Origin: Mixophyes australis
Lineage: Eukaryota > Chordata > Amphibia > Anura > Limnodynastidae
Direction of reading: 5' to 3'
DNA length: 64,000 nt
Assembly (NCBI GenBank): GCA_036250195.1
Contig: JAVHZZ010000009.1
Location: forward strand, 41,073,824 to 41,137,823
Positions 34,870-45,692 of this stretch are shown here, piece by piece; the first letter of the stretch is position 1; each line of letters opens with the position of its first letter. Under the pieces are notes generated by a model. That model did no database searches, was not told where the DNA came from, and saw nothing but the letters and a program-made list of their open reading frames with translations. Position numbers and translations under genes: made by a program.

Positions 34870-35491
34870 TGGTATTAGCTCTGCTAACCAGGAGGCATGG
34901 AGTCTAAACGTACCCTTGGTCTTCACTAAGGACCCCCGCAGGTCAGCCACCAGTGAAGTGGTGTAGACAAGCAATCCAAGGACAGGCTGCTAGTAGTACG
35001 GTACAAGGGGTCAGGCAGAAACGTAGTGAGACAATCTGAAGTTAAGCAGGTCTGGCAGCGCAGTACAAAGGAAGCAGGCACAAATGTAGTCAAACGGTCT
35101 GAAGTCAATGCAAAGGAAGCTATAATGCCAAGGAAAGAGCCGCAGGGAAGATCAGGATAAGCCGAGTCAGGAGCCAGGAAACCAAACTGGGTGCTGGGAA
35201 GCACAGTGGGACATTGGAGCAGAAGGACCATACCTTGGTACTCTGGCAACCTAATGGTGCCAGAGACTTCCTGAGATAGGAATTATCTCCCTCTCATTGG
35301 TAGACAGGGATCAGCTGAGCCTTCTCTGCGTCCTGTTGCCTAGCAACAGTGGTGCGAGCTACTGCGCATGCGCCTGAAGGCTGGGCAGAAGTACGTCACT
35401 CATCCCGTTGCTACGGAATGGGATGCAACGAGCAGAGAGATCAGACTTCCATCCCTGGCACCAGGTGAGGGTGCGGGGACAGCGCCTGACA
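34870..35491 (-). mobile_element. 3' LTR of the minus-strand Ty3/gypsy element
   Basis: On the minus strand it starts TGTCAGGCGCTGTCCCC at 35491, immediately downstream of a polypurine tract, and the last plausible CA lies at 34870 (TACCA on the minus strand). The LTR is about 620 bp. The interior has C/T-rich R-U5-like text. The 3' end is less certain than the start. Confidence 0.7.
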
Positions 35492-35760
35492 GTACCCTCC
35501 CCTCTTTTCTTGAGGCTTGATCTTTAAGAAAACGAACCAACAGCCAGGGAGCCTGGATATCTTCCCTATAAACCCAGGATCTCTCTTCCGGGCCATAACC
35601 CTTCCAATGGACAAGATATTGAAGGCGACCATGAAATTGGCGAGAGTCTAGGATATGGCTAATCTCAAATTCATTATCAGAGGCAGAAATGGCAGCTGGA
35701 GGAGAACAAGAACTAGAGAATTTGTTGAGTACCAAGGGTTTGAGTAGAGATATATGAAAA
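35440..35760 (-). pseudogene. Gypsy pol C-terminus: chromodomain
   Basis: Minus-strand frame with FEISHILDSRQFHGRLQYLV, HWKGYGPEERSWV and APWLLVRFLKD. This is a chromodomain with the conserved WKGY and E-x-x-W pattern, as found at the integrase C-terminus of vertebrate chromoviruses. It guides integration to modified chromatin in active relatives. It lies directly before the polypurine tract and its frame runs on into the LTR. Confidence 0.85.
35492..35510 (-). promoter_or_regulatory. Polypurine tract of the gypsy element
   Basis: On the minus strand AAAAGAGGGGAGGGTAC directly precedes the LTR TG. In LTR elements this tract primes plus-strand DNA synthesis. Confidence 0.8.
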
Positions 35761-36800
35761 GTATTATGAATCTTCAGCGAGGGAGGGGGGGACCTAGTCT
35801 GTAGGTCACGGGGTTGATGGCTTGGAGAACAGAAAAAGGTCCGATAAATCTAGGAGCCAGCTTCAGGGATGGTACTCAAAGCCTGAGATCCTTAGTAGAG
35901 AGCCATACTTTGTCTCCAGGTTGCAGAATAGGCACGGACCTAGGCTGACGATCAGCGGCACGCTTGAATTGTTGACCTGATCGTAAAACAATTTGTCTTT
36001 AGTTGTAGCCCAGATATGAGATAGATCACAAACTAAAGAATTAGCGGCCGGAAAAGAGGAAGTAGGAGAGTAATCTAAATCGGGGACCATAGGATGAGTT
36101 CCGAACACTGTGAAGAATGGAGAGGAACCAGAGGAGTCATGGACATGGAAATTATGGGCGAACTCAGCCCAGGCTAGGAGATTGCTCCAGTCCGAGTGAT
36201 TTCCAGAGGAAAAACAACAAAGGAATAACACCAAATCTTGATTCACATGTTCTGTTTGGCCTTTAGTCTGAGGATGGTACCCAAATGAAAATGTTAAGCT
36301 AATCCCCAACCCTTTACAGAATCCTCTCCAGAACTGTGAGACAAATTGAACACCGCTGTCCGAGACAATCTTTTCCAGGCAACCATGTAAACAAATCTTT
36401 AATAAAGATATGGGCCAATTTAGGTGCAGAGGGGAGGACTTTTAGATGTATAAAGTGAGCCATCCTTGAAAACCTGTCCACCACTACCCAGATAGTATTG
36501 AATCTGTTGCTAGGAGGCAGATCGGTGATGAAATCCATCGAAATACACAGGTTCTGGAACCGGTAGAGGCAAAAATAAGCCAACGGGAGAAAGTCTAGCA
36601 GTCTTATTTCGTGCACAGATTTCATAGGGCCCCACATAGTAACGGACATCGGCACATATGGTGGGCCACCAGAAACGCAGAGAAAGAAACGCCAAAGTTT
36701 TCTTGGCCCCCGCATGTCAAGCAACCTTTGTATCATGACCCCAGTGCAGAGCTTTGGTATGCAAGGAACGATCCCGGTAGGAACAACCAATCGGAGAAGT
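35761..36800 (-). pseudogene. Gypsy integrase, decayed
   Basis: Order on the minus strand: a zinc-binding HHCC remnant with LRFWWPTICADVRYYV and CARNKTA in one frame (about 36695-36510); the core start SMDFITDLPPSNRFNTIWVV and RFSRMAHFIHL in another (about 36545-36400); and, after a frame change at 36310, the GQTEHVNQDL motif (about 36260) with LLAWAEFAHNFHVHDSSGSS (from about 36190). At least two frame changes and several missense changes make it inactive. Confidence 0.85.
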
Positions 36801-36817
36801 TCTAGGAGAGGTCCTAG

Positions 36818-38300
36818 TCAAGGCAACAATACTAGAAGGCTCAAACATGAATGGAGGCACAGAAGGTGGAAATAAATCCAAGTCATCGAAAGAACGGAAA
36901 TTGCATCCGCCTGGAGATTCTTGGAGCCAGATAAATAGGTGAGTTTGAGATCAAACCTAGAGAAGAAGGATGACCACCTGGCCTGGCATGGATTGAGACA
37001 ACGGGCATCTCTGAGGTAGATAAGATTTTTGTGGTGCGTAAGGATAGTCACAGGATAGCGTGCCCCCTCCAGCAGGTGACGCCACTCTTCTAATGCCAGC
37101 TGGATCACCAATAATTCTTTGTCTCCGACCACGTAATTGCGTTCAGCAGGAACAAACTTCCTAGAGAAGAATCCGCAGGGACGAAGATCTCCAGAGACCG
37201 AATCTTGGGACAGGACAGCACCAACACTAACTGAGGAAGCATCAAACTCCATGAAAGAGGGTTTGTCTTGATCAGGCTGAATAAGGACTGGAGTTGAGAT
37301 GAAGGCTTTCTTTAAGATCTCAAAAGCAGCGACTGCATCCACTGACCAATGTTCAGGGTTAGAGGATCTCCAGGTAAGGGCAGTAATAGTGGCGATGAGG
37401 GTAGAACATTTTTTTATAAACTGCCTGTAATAATTGGAGAATCCAATAAAACATTGTACAGATTTTAAACCCAAGGATTGTGGCCAGTTGGTGATAGCTA
37501 AAACCTTCTCATGGTCAATTTGGAGGCCAGAACCTGAAACAAAGTACCCTAAAAAAGTAATCTGAGTAACTTTGAAAATGCACTTCTCTAATTTACAGAA
37601 TAGTTGATTTTGTCGAAGGCGAAAAAGAACTTCCATAACATTGGACCGGTGAGAAGAGAGATCAGCAGAGAAAATTAGGATATTATCCAAATAGATAACC
37701 ACAAATTTGAAGAGCAGGTCCTGGAAGATCTAGTTCATAAATGATTTAAACACTGCTGGGGCATTACAAAGCCCAAAAGGCATCATTAAGTATTCAAAGT
37801 GACCCTCACAAGTACAAAAGGCAGTTTAATATGGATCAAATTATATGCCCCACGATGGTCCAGTTTAGAGAAAATTTTGGAGCCACTGATCCGGTCAAAC
37901 AGTTCCGTAATAAGGGGAAGGGGGTAGCAATTCTTGAAGGTACTCCTATTTATTAGGCGGAAATCAATACAAGGACGAAGAGATCCATCTTTCTTTTTGA
38001 CAAAGAAGAATCCTGCGCCTGATGGAGAAGAAGACTTTCTAATGAATCCATGCTGCCGATTCTCCGAAATATATTGGGACATAGCTTGATTCTCAGAAAG
38101 GGAGAGCGGATAAATCCGGCCTTTAGGAATAGGTCGGTCCGGAATGAGTTTAATAGAACAGACACAAGGCCTATGAGGAGGTAGAACCTCAGAGGCGGCT
38201 TTACAAAACACATCCTGAAAGGCAGCATAGGGCACAGGAAAAGGCAACTGAGGAGAGAGCATATGACATGGAAGAAAGGAGGACACAGTTTTCACCGAGG
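36818..38300 (-). pseudogene. Gypsy reverse transcriptase and RNase H, decayed
   Basis: The N-terminal RT lies at 38295-37786 (VKKKDGSLRPCIDFRLINRS, YPLPLITELFDRISGSKIFS, KLDHRGAYN). The frame then breaks and resumes at 37702 with VIYLDNILIFS, where the second Asp of the YLDD catalytic box is Asn. Thumb and connection follow (FLGYFVSGSGLQIDHEK, SNYYRQFIKKCSTLIA), then RNase H with FMEFDASSVSVGAVLSQ and LEEWRHLLEGARYPVTILTH. The changed catalytic box and the frame break between 37786 and 37702 show loss of function. Confidence 0.9.
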
Positions 38301-38765
38301 ATAGGCAACTCTTGCGACACTGGGGATGTGACCTGAGCTAGACTACAATCAAATTGTGGTGCATGAACTCTGAGCCAAGGCAAACCCAAGATAACCGAGT
38401 TCATGGATTCTGGAAGGACCAGGAATGCAATCATTTCGGAATGTAGAACTCCAACGGTCAAGCGGAGATGTACCACAACCTGGGAGATAGTACCATTTGA
38501 GATGAGATTGCCATCCTCTGCAGAAAGAAACAATGACTGAGTGAGAACCCCTGTGAAAATATGCAGTTGTGAAGCCAGAGATGAAATTACCGGCAGAGCC
38601 GAAATCCACAAAGGCATGCATCAAGAAGGGCCCAATAGGAGACTCCAGGGTGATAGCCATCGAAAAGTCAGGTTTGGTGAAGGTGTAGGGAGTGATGAAT
38701 TTGACTCCTAGATGGACATCCCAGACACTGGCTAGGAGGAAGCGTTTCCCGATCTCTTGAAACAT
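38301..38765 (-). pseudogene. Gypsy aspartic protease region
   Basis: Minus-strand frame with HAFVDFGSAGNFI, matching the retropepsin DSG motif but with Ser replaced by Phe (VDFGS instead of VDSGS). After a frame change come AFLVLPESMNSVILGLPWLR, HAPQFDC, the usual protease-RT bridge of gypsy elements. Confidence 0.8.
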
Positions 38766-39625
38766 TTAGAGATTAGATGTCCGGACTCCCCACAGTACAG
38801 ACAAAGATGTTGCTTGATTTGTCTCTCACGTCTGTCAAATGACAGACGAGAGTGCCCAATTGGCATGGGTTCTTCAGAAGGTATAGAAGCATTCTGGAAG
38901 TTAAGAGCCAGTCGTGGAGAAAAACACCTGGTGGTTGTTCTCTCGTGATTGCGCTCTAGAAAAGGCAGATCCACCCGATTGCAGAGAGAAATTAAGGCAT
39001 CGAGATCGGAGAGTAACTCAAGAGAAACCAGCACATCATTGATGCGGTGTGCAAGGCTCTGCCAGAATGTTGCCACAAGCGCCTCGTTGTTCCATTTTAG
39101 TTCTGAAGCAATGGTGCAAAACAAAACTGCATACTGACCCACCATCTGGGACCCTTGGCGTAAGTACAATAAACTGGATGCTGCTGAAGAAATGTGTCCT
39201 GGTTCATCAAAGATTTTACGTAAGGCACCAATAAAAGAGGAAGAATCCTGTAACAAGGGATAATCCCATACCCATAAGGGGGAGGCCCAGGTTAAGGCTT
39301 GTCCGGAAAGCAGGGAGATAATATAGGCCACTTTCGTACGTTCAGATGAAAAAGAAGCAGAATTGATTTAAAATTGAATCGAACATTGATTTAGAAATCC
39401 ACAACAGTTCTTGGGATCCCCATAAAATTTTTCTGGTGGAGGAATCCGTAAGAGAGTAGCAGATGCTGTGGAAGCAGTAGAAATGGACTGTGTTGATCCA
39501 GCGGTAGTAACTGTTGCTGCTTGAGAAGCAGTAAGAGAGGCTTGCAAGGTATCCAGCCGAGAGAATACTCCCTGAAAACATTGAAGTACGTGTGCCCGTT
39601 CAGAGTTTTGCTTCTCCACGCGGTG
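38740..39625 (-). pseudogene. Gypsy gag, decayed, with zinc knuckle
   Basis: A start-like Met at 39619 is followed by a coiled stretch and IPPPEKFYGDPKNCCGFLNQ. After a frameshift near 39340, ALTWASPLW, SSFIGALRKIFDEPGH and LRQGSQMVGQYAVLF continue the capsid-type domain to the zinc knuckle CLYCGESGHLISKC at about 38770. Order and motifs are those of chromovirus gag. Upstream of 39650 the 5' UTR, primer site and 5' LTR are missing. Confidence 0.85.
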
Positions 39626-39692
39626 GGTGAGGTGGAGCCACCGTGCTACTTTACCTACAAATATTATAAATATTACAAATGCATCCTCTGTG

Positions 39693-39764
39693 TTGTATAA
39701 TACAGTTCTAGAAGTGTAGAAGTAGTGCCCACATTTCTCAATATTCTAGAACTGTATTATACAA
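39693..39764. repeat. 21-bp perfect inverted repeat at the gypsy/L1 junction
   Basis: TTGTATAATACAGTTCTAGA plus A (39693-39713) is the exact reverse complement of 39744-39764, with a 30-base loop. The right arm is L1 coding sequence, so the left arm looks like a short inverted copy of it. Confidence 0.8.
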
Positions 39765-41467
39765 AACATTGGATGCATCCATCCTACCCTTCATTTAATG
39801 CTGCACACACCATTCCCATACATAAACCAGGTAAATATCCACAGTTGGAAAATTTTCACCACTCCATCGGTCTTCTTAACTTAGGTTTTAAGTTGTTGCC
39901 AAACATTGTGCCCGATAGACAGCAGTCTAGTCTTCCTTCTTTCCTGACTGATAATCAGCTTTGGTTTGTAGTAGTTCGTCACTTGGTTCAGACTTTTACA
40001 AAACTAACATTTACTACAAAATATCAAGGTGGGACATAATGATTTAAAGTTGCAAGACATTCCTGATGACTAACTGATTTCTTTCTCCAACCCTGGGGTT
40101 TCTCTTAAATTATCAATGAATTCAGATCATGGCGGTTAATTGAAAAAATCAGATGCTCTTCTTATATGAAAGAGATCAGTAGGCCTTATATGGGCAAGAC
40201 ATCGACATTGCATGGATGAAAAAATGTATTCCATACTTGGACATACAGATACCCAAAAACACTAACCTTGTACGCACTTTGAATATTGCTGAGACAATTG
40301 CAAATGTAGAGGCATAGATGAAAGGATGGGGTCATCTATGTTTATCATATGGTGTTAGGGCAAGCCTACTTAAAATGATTCTATTTCCAAAATTGCCAAA
40401 CCCCCCTTCAGGCCTTAACCTTGTTACTAAAGTATAAAGATATATTGACTCAATGTTCCGTAAATTTATTTGGAGAAAAATAAACAAACATATAGACCTC
40501 ATTAAACTACAGCAGGTTAAATTGAATGTTGGGCTCAACCTTCCAAATATTGCCCTATATAGTCAAGTACACATAGAATTTTTACAATATTGTATTCATA
40601 ACATTGGAATCTACGATAACACAATATTAAAAAGGAACTTTTTAACCGATATTAACCTGCTTGCCTTCTTATACATACATGATCAAGACATATTGGATCT
40701 CGTACAATATAATGCCCTCATATGTCCACAAATAAATTAAGACATCAATTGCATCACAGATTTCACATTAACTCTTATACCTCCATACATCTGCCTTTCT
40801 TAGGCAACCCTGAATTCCAAAACTGTATGTCTGTCTACCCCTTTACGCTATGGGAGAGAGGGTATTAGCATTGATAAATGCTTAATTGACAAAAACAACA
40901 AAAGAGCCTTGACTTCCACCCAAGCGCAAGAGATTTGTGACATAATGAGACCATTTATTTTAGCATTTCTTCAATGCTAGCTTTGTCAGCACAGTAGTTA
41001 TAAAGTTCTCCTAACATGATTGGAATAATCCATTGGATTTAACACTCTCTGCAACAGTTTTGAAACATATGGCAATTTGACTGCACTATAATCTTTTATG
41101 GCATCAGTTTGCTTATGAAAAATCTAACATTGGCTTAGCACTTTGGACTGAACATTTCCCAAACATTACTGTCGATACCATGTTCTACTCTTTAGCTGAA
41201 TCAATTAAAATTCTCCCAGTAGAAATGTTCTTAAACATTTGTCATCAGAATTATCTGTCGTCTTAACGAAGGTTCCAAATTGGAATAATCACAGATCACT
41301 CATGAATAAAATGTAGTTCTCCAAAGGCAGATTTAGCTCACTGCTTCTGGAATGGGTCCACCAATCAGAAAATTTAAAAACCCAATCTGAAGATTTTTTT
41401 CCCCGCATTATCCAGAATGGGCAATTTTTGGAATCTTAAAGACAACTGTTTTCAACGCTGAAAACAA
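39725..41467 (+). pseudogene. L1-like LINE, 3' portion of ORF2, decayed
   Basis: Starts within RT: HTIPIHKPGKYPQLENF and IGLLNLGFKLLPNI match the L1-type I.KPGKD...YRPISLLN.D.K pattern. Further on, MFRKFIWRKINKHIDLIKLQ and LNVGLNLPNIALYSQVH (from 40453) correspond to the L1 C-terminal F.W....RI......GGL..PN. pattern. A LAHCFWNG-like signature lies near 41338-41352. Numerous stops and frameshifts. L1 or Tx1 type within the L1 clade is not resolved. Confidence 0.75.
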
Positions 41468-41575
41468 TTATCTTTTTGTTTTGTTTACATATAAGGCACT
41501 TACATTGCTGCGCAGCTGGTGCCATCTATAGTATGGGATTAATCGAGCGCTGGCTTGTCTCTTCTGAAATGTTAT
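41468..41575. repeat. Dispersed repeat Q, copy 3
   Basis: Shares the TTACATTGCTGCGCAGCTGG...CATCTATAGTATGGGATTAA segment with 62215-62375 and 59880-59975. It directly follows the L1-like coding relic. Confidence 0.5.
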
Positions 41576-41958
41576 ATAAGTTGCTAAGAGGGTGCAAAAA
41601 ATTGCGGTGTCGGTTACGGAAAGGAAAAGTATTCTCCAGGATTGGGTCCAGAACAAACCTCCCTTTCTCTCTTTGTTTAGGTAGGAGTTTTTTCATAGAT
41701 TGCATTGAGACCACATTTCGGAAACAGTGAAGACATAAATAAGAAAATGCTTTCATTATACCACATGCAATGAGTTAGGTGAATGTGATGATGTACCAAA
41801 AGTAGCCCACCTGTAGCCCTCAAGGTGGAAAATTATTAGTCCTAAATACTAATTATACTTGTTTTATTATATATTAACATCACTATCTATAAAATGTACG
41901 CTTTAATCTTTATGCAACAATAAAAAGATTTTTTCTTTAAAAATAATATATATATATA

Positions 41959-42369
41959 TCTAATATATAAATGCTTAGTGGCGTCTGTCTGTCTGTGTGT
42001 GTGTGTGGAAAAAAAAACAAGTTGCAGCGCCACCTGCTGGGCGGAGTTATACACTGACCTACTAAATTCTTAGTGTGTGTGGAAAAAAAAATTCAGAAAG
42101 GGCTGAAATTTGATATACTAAGATTTTTTTAATTTGTTAATTTAATTTGTTAATTGTTAAAAGTGTTTATAAAGATTTAAAAAATATATATATATATTTC
42201 TTGAAGGAGAAGTGACAGTTGGGAGTGGTTGGTGGTTGCCGGGGGTGACAGTGAGGAGTGGTTGGTGGTTGAGGCCTGGGCTATGGCCCAAATGCATGAC
42301 AAGAACCCTTTTAACACCTTAAGTAGCTTGATTTGACTAGAATGCATGAGTATCATGCACAGGTTAACT

Positions 42370-42371
<2 letters not shown>
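41959..42371 (+). mobile_element. Helitron-like non-autonomous element, copy B
   Basis: Starts TCTAATATATAAATGCTTAG and ends with the GCATGA-GTA-TCATGC hairpin plus ACAGGTTAACTTG. Compared with copies A and C it lacks the GATGAAGGATGTGGCGAT part and has an extra AT-rich insertion near 42065-42185. Confidence 0.55.

Positions 42372-42372
<1 letters not shown>

Positions 42373-42420
<48 letters not shown>
42373..42420. repeat. (TA)n microsatellite after Helitron-like copy B
   Basis: The TA run directly follows the element's 3' end. Confidence 0.95.
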
Positions 42421-42684
42421 CAAACATTATAGTACAACCCAGTAAAATGTTTAATCTGACTCTTTTGAATATAGATGTATGCACAGACCCCTGTGTTTTT
42501 GATTTTCTTCTATAACGTTCTATCTTCATGTTTTGGTTTTGGCCAAAAATCCTCATATTTTTTGTTTTTTGTTTTGGATCTAGATTTAATTAAAAATTGT
42601 AAAAATAGGTAAAATATTGTGATTTTGAGCTGTTTTTATTCCTACATTACTATTTATAGCATTAACATGCATTTGTCTTTTTTC

Positions 42685-43018
42685 TAATGATCTCTTAACA
42701 TCTGCAACCCCACAACTAAAAGTTTGAGAAAATTGCTGAAGTATATAAAGTGTGGAAATCCACTTCATTACTACCACTTGTTGATTGTGATAGATATGTT
42801 CAACAGTTACATTTGACATTTATATGGCCCACACTATAATATAGACAGGGTTGCAAAGTCGACAATAATGACATTATCATTATTACTAGGTCAACAAATC
42901 AAATGAAGACCTTATTATTAGGTCAACAATTCGAAATTAGACAGAAGTATACCCTCTTGTTTCAGTTCGTGGCAGGGCAGGTAATTTCTTAGTAGCTGCT
43001 GCAATGATCTACATGTTG
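42685..43018. other. Non-coding interior of hAT relic 3
   Basis: No gene. TTATTACTAGGTCAACAAAT and TTATTATTAGGTCAACAATT form a short internal repeat near 42878-42932. Confidence 0.4.
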
Positions 43019-43714
43019 TCATGGTACCAATGAGGGATAGTTGGATCCTGGTAAATCAGCAGGGATTGGCGTGACTTCAGCTAGAGGCGCGGAATCTAAC
43101 AAGTGAAAGGTGTTCACCAGTGATTCCCGCAAGGGAATATGGACGTCGCGGCTTCCACTTGCAGGTCGCGGCCCCCTAAGGGAGTTCCCAGCGAACCACG
43201 AGAGAGTGAGCGTAATATTAAGAAAACAATAACCCAGGGAGATTTCGGGAATGAAGAGCCACTGAAGATCTATGACTGTTACTATTGACAACGGGAGACG
43301 AAGTGCACAGAAGTACGACTAGGGAGTGATACTAAGGATGGTCAGCAGTGTTGCCACTAGGAGGTGGTTTGTAGGGATGATCTGCAGCGTTGCTATTCGG
43401 AAGTGGTTTTGGGGAGGATGTCCTGCAGCGTCGCCACTTGGTAGTGGTTGGAGAGAATATACTGCAGGGACGTCACTTGGGAGTGATTAGCGGAGATAAT
43501 CTGCAGCGTTGTCACTAAAGAGTGTTTTTTTAGGGAGAATGTTCTGCAGCGTAGACGCCCAGGGGAGCCGGAACACTAGAAAGAGGAGTATGGAGCTCAC
43601 AGGAACAGGACTGCAAAAGCACAGGAGCTGCTTCCAGGACAACAGTCAGGAATTGACTGAAAGAACCAGCACAGAGTTTAGGTTAGAAGGATAGATATAG
43701 TGTCACCGACTTTC
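43019..43714 (-). mobile_element. LTR-like segment with 40-bp minisatellite
   Basis: The GC content is higher than the flanks and it adjoins the integrase fragment on its downstream side (minus orientation), so it is probably that element's LTR or 3' region. Ends were not determined. It is embedded in hAT relic 3. Confidence 0.35.
43337..43555. repeat. 40-bp minisatellite, about 5.5 copies
   Basis: Units carry CTGCAGCGTTG, a CACTTGG-type box and GTGGTTTG, spaced 40 bases apart, for example ATGATCTGCAGCGTTGCTAT, then ATGTCCTGCAGCGTCGCCAC, then TAATCTGCAGCGTTGTCACT. Several copies contain PstI-type CTGCAG. Confidence 0.9.
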
Positions 43715-44335
43715 AAAAGAGGAACCTACTGCATTTCTTATCTGCCGCTAATTTGTAACGAGTAGAGGATTTCTTAAGAGCCTTCCGAACTTGAGACCAG
43801 ATGGATAGAAAGTCCTGTCGAAGAGTATTAACTGCAGGAACTTGGGTGGGAGGGAGTTCTTAAAACTCCGGAATACGAGGATGACTTCCAAATACAATAG
43901 AAAAAGGGGTAGCTAAAGTGGACTCGTGAAAGGAGTTGTGAAAAAATTCTGCCCAGGGCAAAAGATCTACCCAATTGTCCTGGTTGGGCGAGTAAAATAT
44001 TCTAAGAAAAGTCTCCAGGTCTTCACCCTTTCAGTCTGACCGTTGGTCTGTAGATGATGTGCGGAGGAGAATTTCGGACGGATACCCAGGAGATGACAGA
44101 GGGATCTCCAGAACTTAGAGACGAATTGGACGCCGCGGTCTGAGATAATTTCGGCTGGACACCCTTGTAGATGTAATACTTCTTTCACAAAATGTTGAGC
44201 CAAACAAACTAAGGATGGAAGACCAATGAGTGTAATGAAGTGTGCCATTTTGGAGAAACAGTCTGCTATCACCCAGATGGTGTTAAACTTTTTAGTCATG
44301 GGTAAATCAGTAATAAAATCCATGCTAATATGGGT
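43715..44335 (-). pseudogene. Second Ty3/gypsy element: integrase fragment
   Basis: Minus-strand frame with MDFITDLPMTKKFNTIWV, DCFSKMAHFITL, CPAEIISDRGVQFVSKFW and TNGQTERV, the core of a gypsy integrase with the first Asp, the second Asp (SDRG) and the QTE glutamate visible. Downstream in another frame come AEFFHNSFHESTLATPF and QDFLSIWSQVRKAL. It is a different, diverged family from the element at 35-39 kb. No gag, RT or chromodomain seen. Confidence 0.85.
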
Positions 44336-44527
44336 CCATGGACAGCAGCAGCATCAGTAAATATTTAGACAAAATGATAGGCAACGGCCTTAATGTAAAA
44401 TGGTGGAAGATGGGAAAAAAAGGACATGCATAGTTTAACGTCAAGATCCTCATCACACATTAATAGCTCACCCAGACTGGAATTTAGCATTACATATCCT
44501 GTTTGTAATTGGCAGCAACAACAATAC

Positions 44528-44765
44528 AATTTGTAGTTCATTTGATAAACACCAGTTTTTCTACATTTTTGGGAAGTAGTCTCCTTCGATAATCACTCAA
44601 AATATTCCTGACTGTGTTATAAACTCTTTCTAATTAAGTACACTATAGCTAGTGTGTACAAGGGGCTCCAAATATTCTTTTTCTCCCTCTCAAAATTCAA
44701 AGGGACTGTCTGAGATGCTAATTTGTACATTATCAGTATATAATCCTCCACCATTCTACAAATAC
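44528..44765 (-). pseudogene. hAT transposase C-terminal remnant
   Basis: The minus strand aligns base by base with the intact C-terminus at 60736-61010. GAATGGTGGAGGATTATA, CAGACAGTCCCTTT, GATTATCGAAGGAGACTACT, CCCAAAAATGTAGAAAAA and TTTATCAAATGAACTACA each have a near-identical counterpart there. Stops and indels are frequent. This is the dimerisation segment of hAT transposase. Confidence 0.7.
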
Positions 44766-45564
44766 AAGGTCTATCCTAGATGACATGGCTTAAACGAATA
44801 GAATTCACTAATGTACTATTTTTTATATGGTGATTCTGTAAATACAAACGTAAGAAGGATAACAATGTCACATTAGAGACATCTAAAGTGTTTAGAGGGT
44901 GAATGATTTATACATATTCTCTCTTAGGAGGCCAGACTGGGTTACAATGAATAAGTTGCAGATTACAGGACATCATTATATTGATCAGTAATAGTATGCA
45001 ACCATATGTCTGTCAATAGCCTGGATAGAGAACTGTGATTTCTTGATTGAGAACACCTCATCTATTTCTACAAATCGGGTAGACCTTATTATTTATAACA
45101 TAAGGTTATTTTTTTCACCCTTAGATACCAAGAGGACTACATTTATCAATAGAGGTGTACATTCAAGAGGGCCAGTTGGCGTGTTTCTAGCAGTATTTTG
45201 CTATATTAGGTTTCCACTTTAATTTTCATTTTTTATTATACTAATTGTGTTACATCATATTTGTGTAATAAAGTTTTAAATTCTTTTGTATGTATTAATA
45301 ATGATTATAAATTATTTCAATTGCCGGTGTGCCCCAATATACACATTACAACCTCTTCTTTTCACATTTATGATTATTATGTGTGGGTGCACCACTCCTA
45401 GGATGTTTAGTTCTACATGAATTATCTTGGTAATCCTTTGCTAAAACATCTAGAAGGACTTGGGATCACCTGGTGCAATATACTCTCTTCACAAATAAAT
45501 GGTGATAGCATCATTAAGCAAACTGCTATGTATTTTAAAATTAGTGAAAATTTAGACTGTAAAT
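44766..45564. other. Interior of hAT relic 3, no gene recognised
   Basis: Where the rest of the transposase would lie I could not recognise coding similarity. Confidence 0.4.
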
Positions 45565-45692
45565 GACTGTAAATGAATGTTAATGCCATAAATAGTAATA
45601 TATTTCAAATAGACATATAGTTCAGAAAACAGCTCAAAATCTCATAATTGTACCTATTTTTTACAATTTTTAATTAAATCCAGATCAAAAAC

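Larger units (their letters stand above)
42470..45692 (-). mobile_element. hAT element relic 3 with long inverted ends
   Basis: The left region 42560-42680 (TAATTAAAAATTGTAAAAAT, GATTTTGAGCTGTTTTTATT, TACTATTTATAGCATTAACA) recurs in reverse at 45565-45692. Near 42470 the sequence TAGATGTATGCACAGACCCC resembles the TAGAGATGGTCACTGACCCC end at 55008. A hAT C-terminal remnant lies between, on the minus strand. A gypsy fragment is nested inside. The right end is truncated or unrecognised, and no target duplication was found. Confidence 0.55.

Noticed and set aside
43337..43555. CRISPR-like array from the regular 40-bp spacing
   Set aside because: The whole 40-bp unit is repeated with drift; there are no unique spacers. 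It is a minisatellite in transposon DNA.
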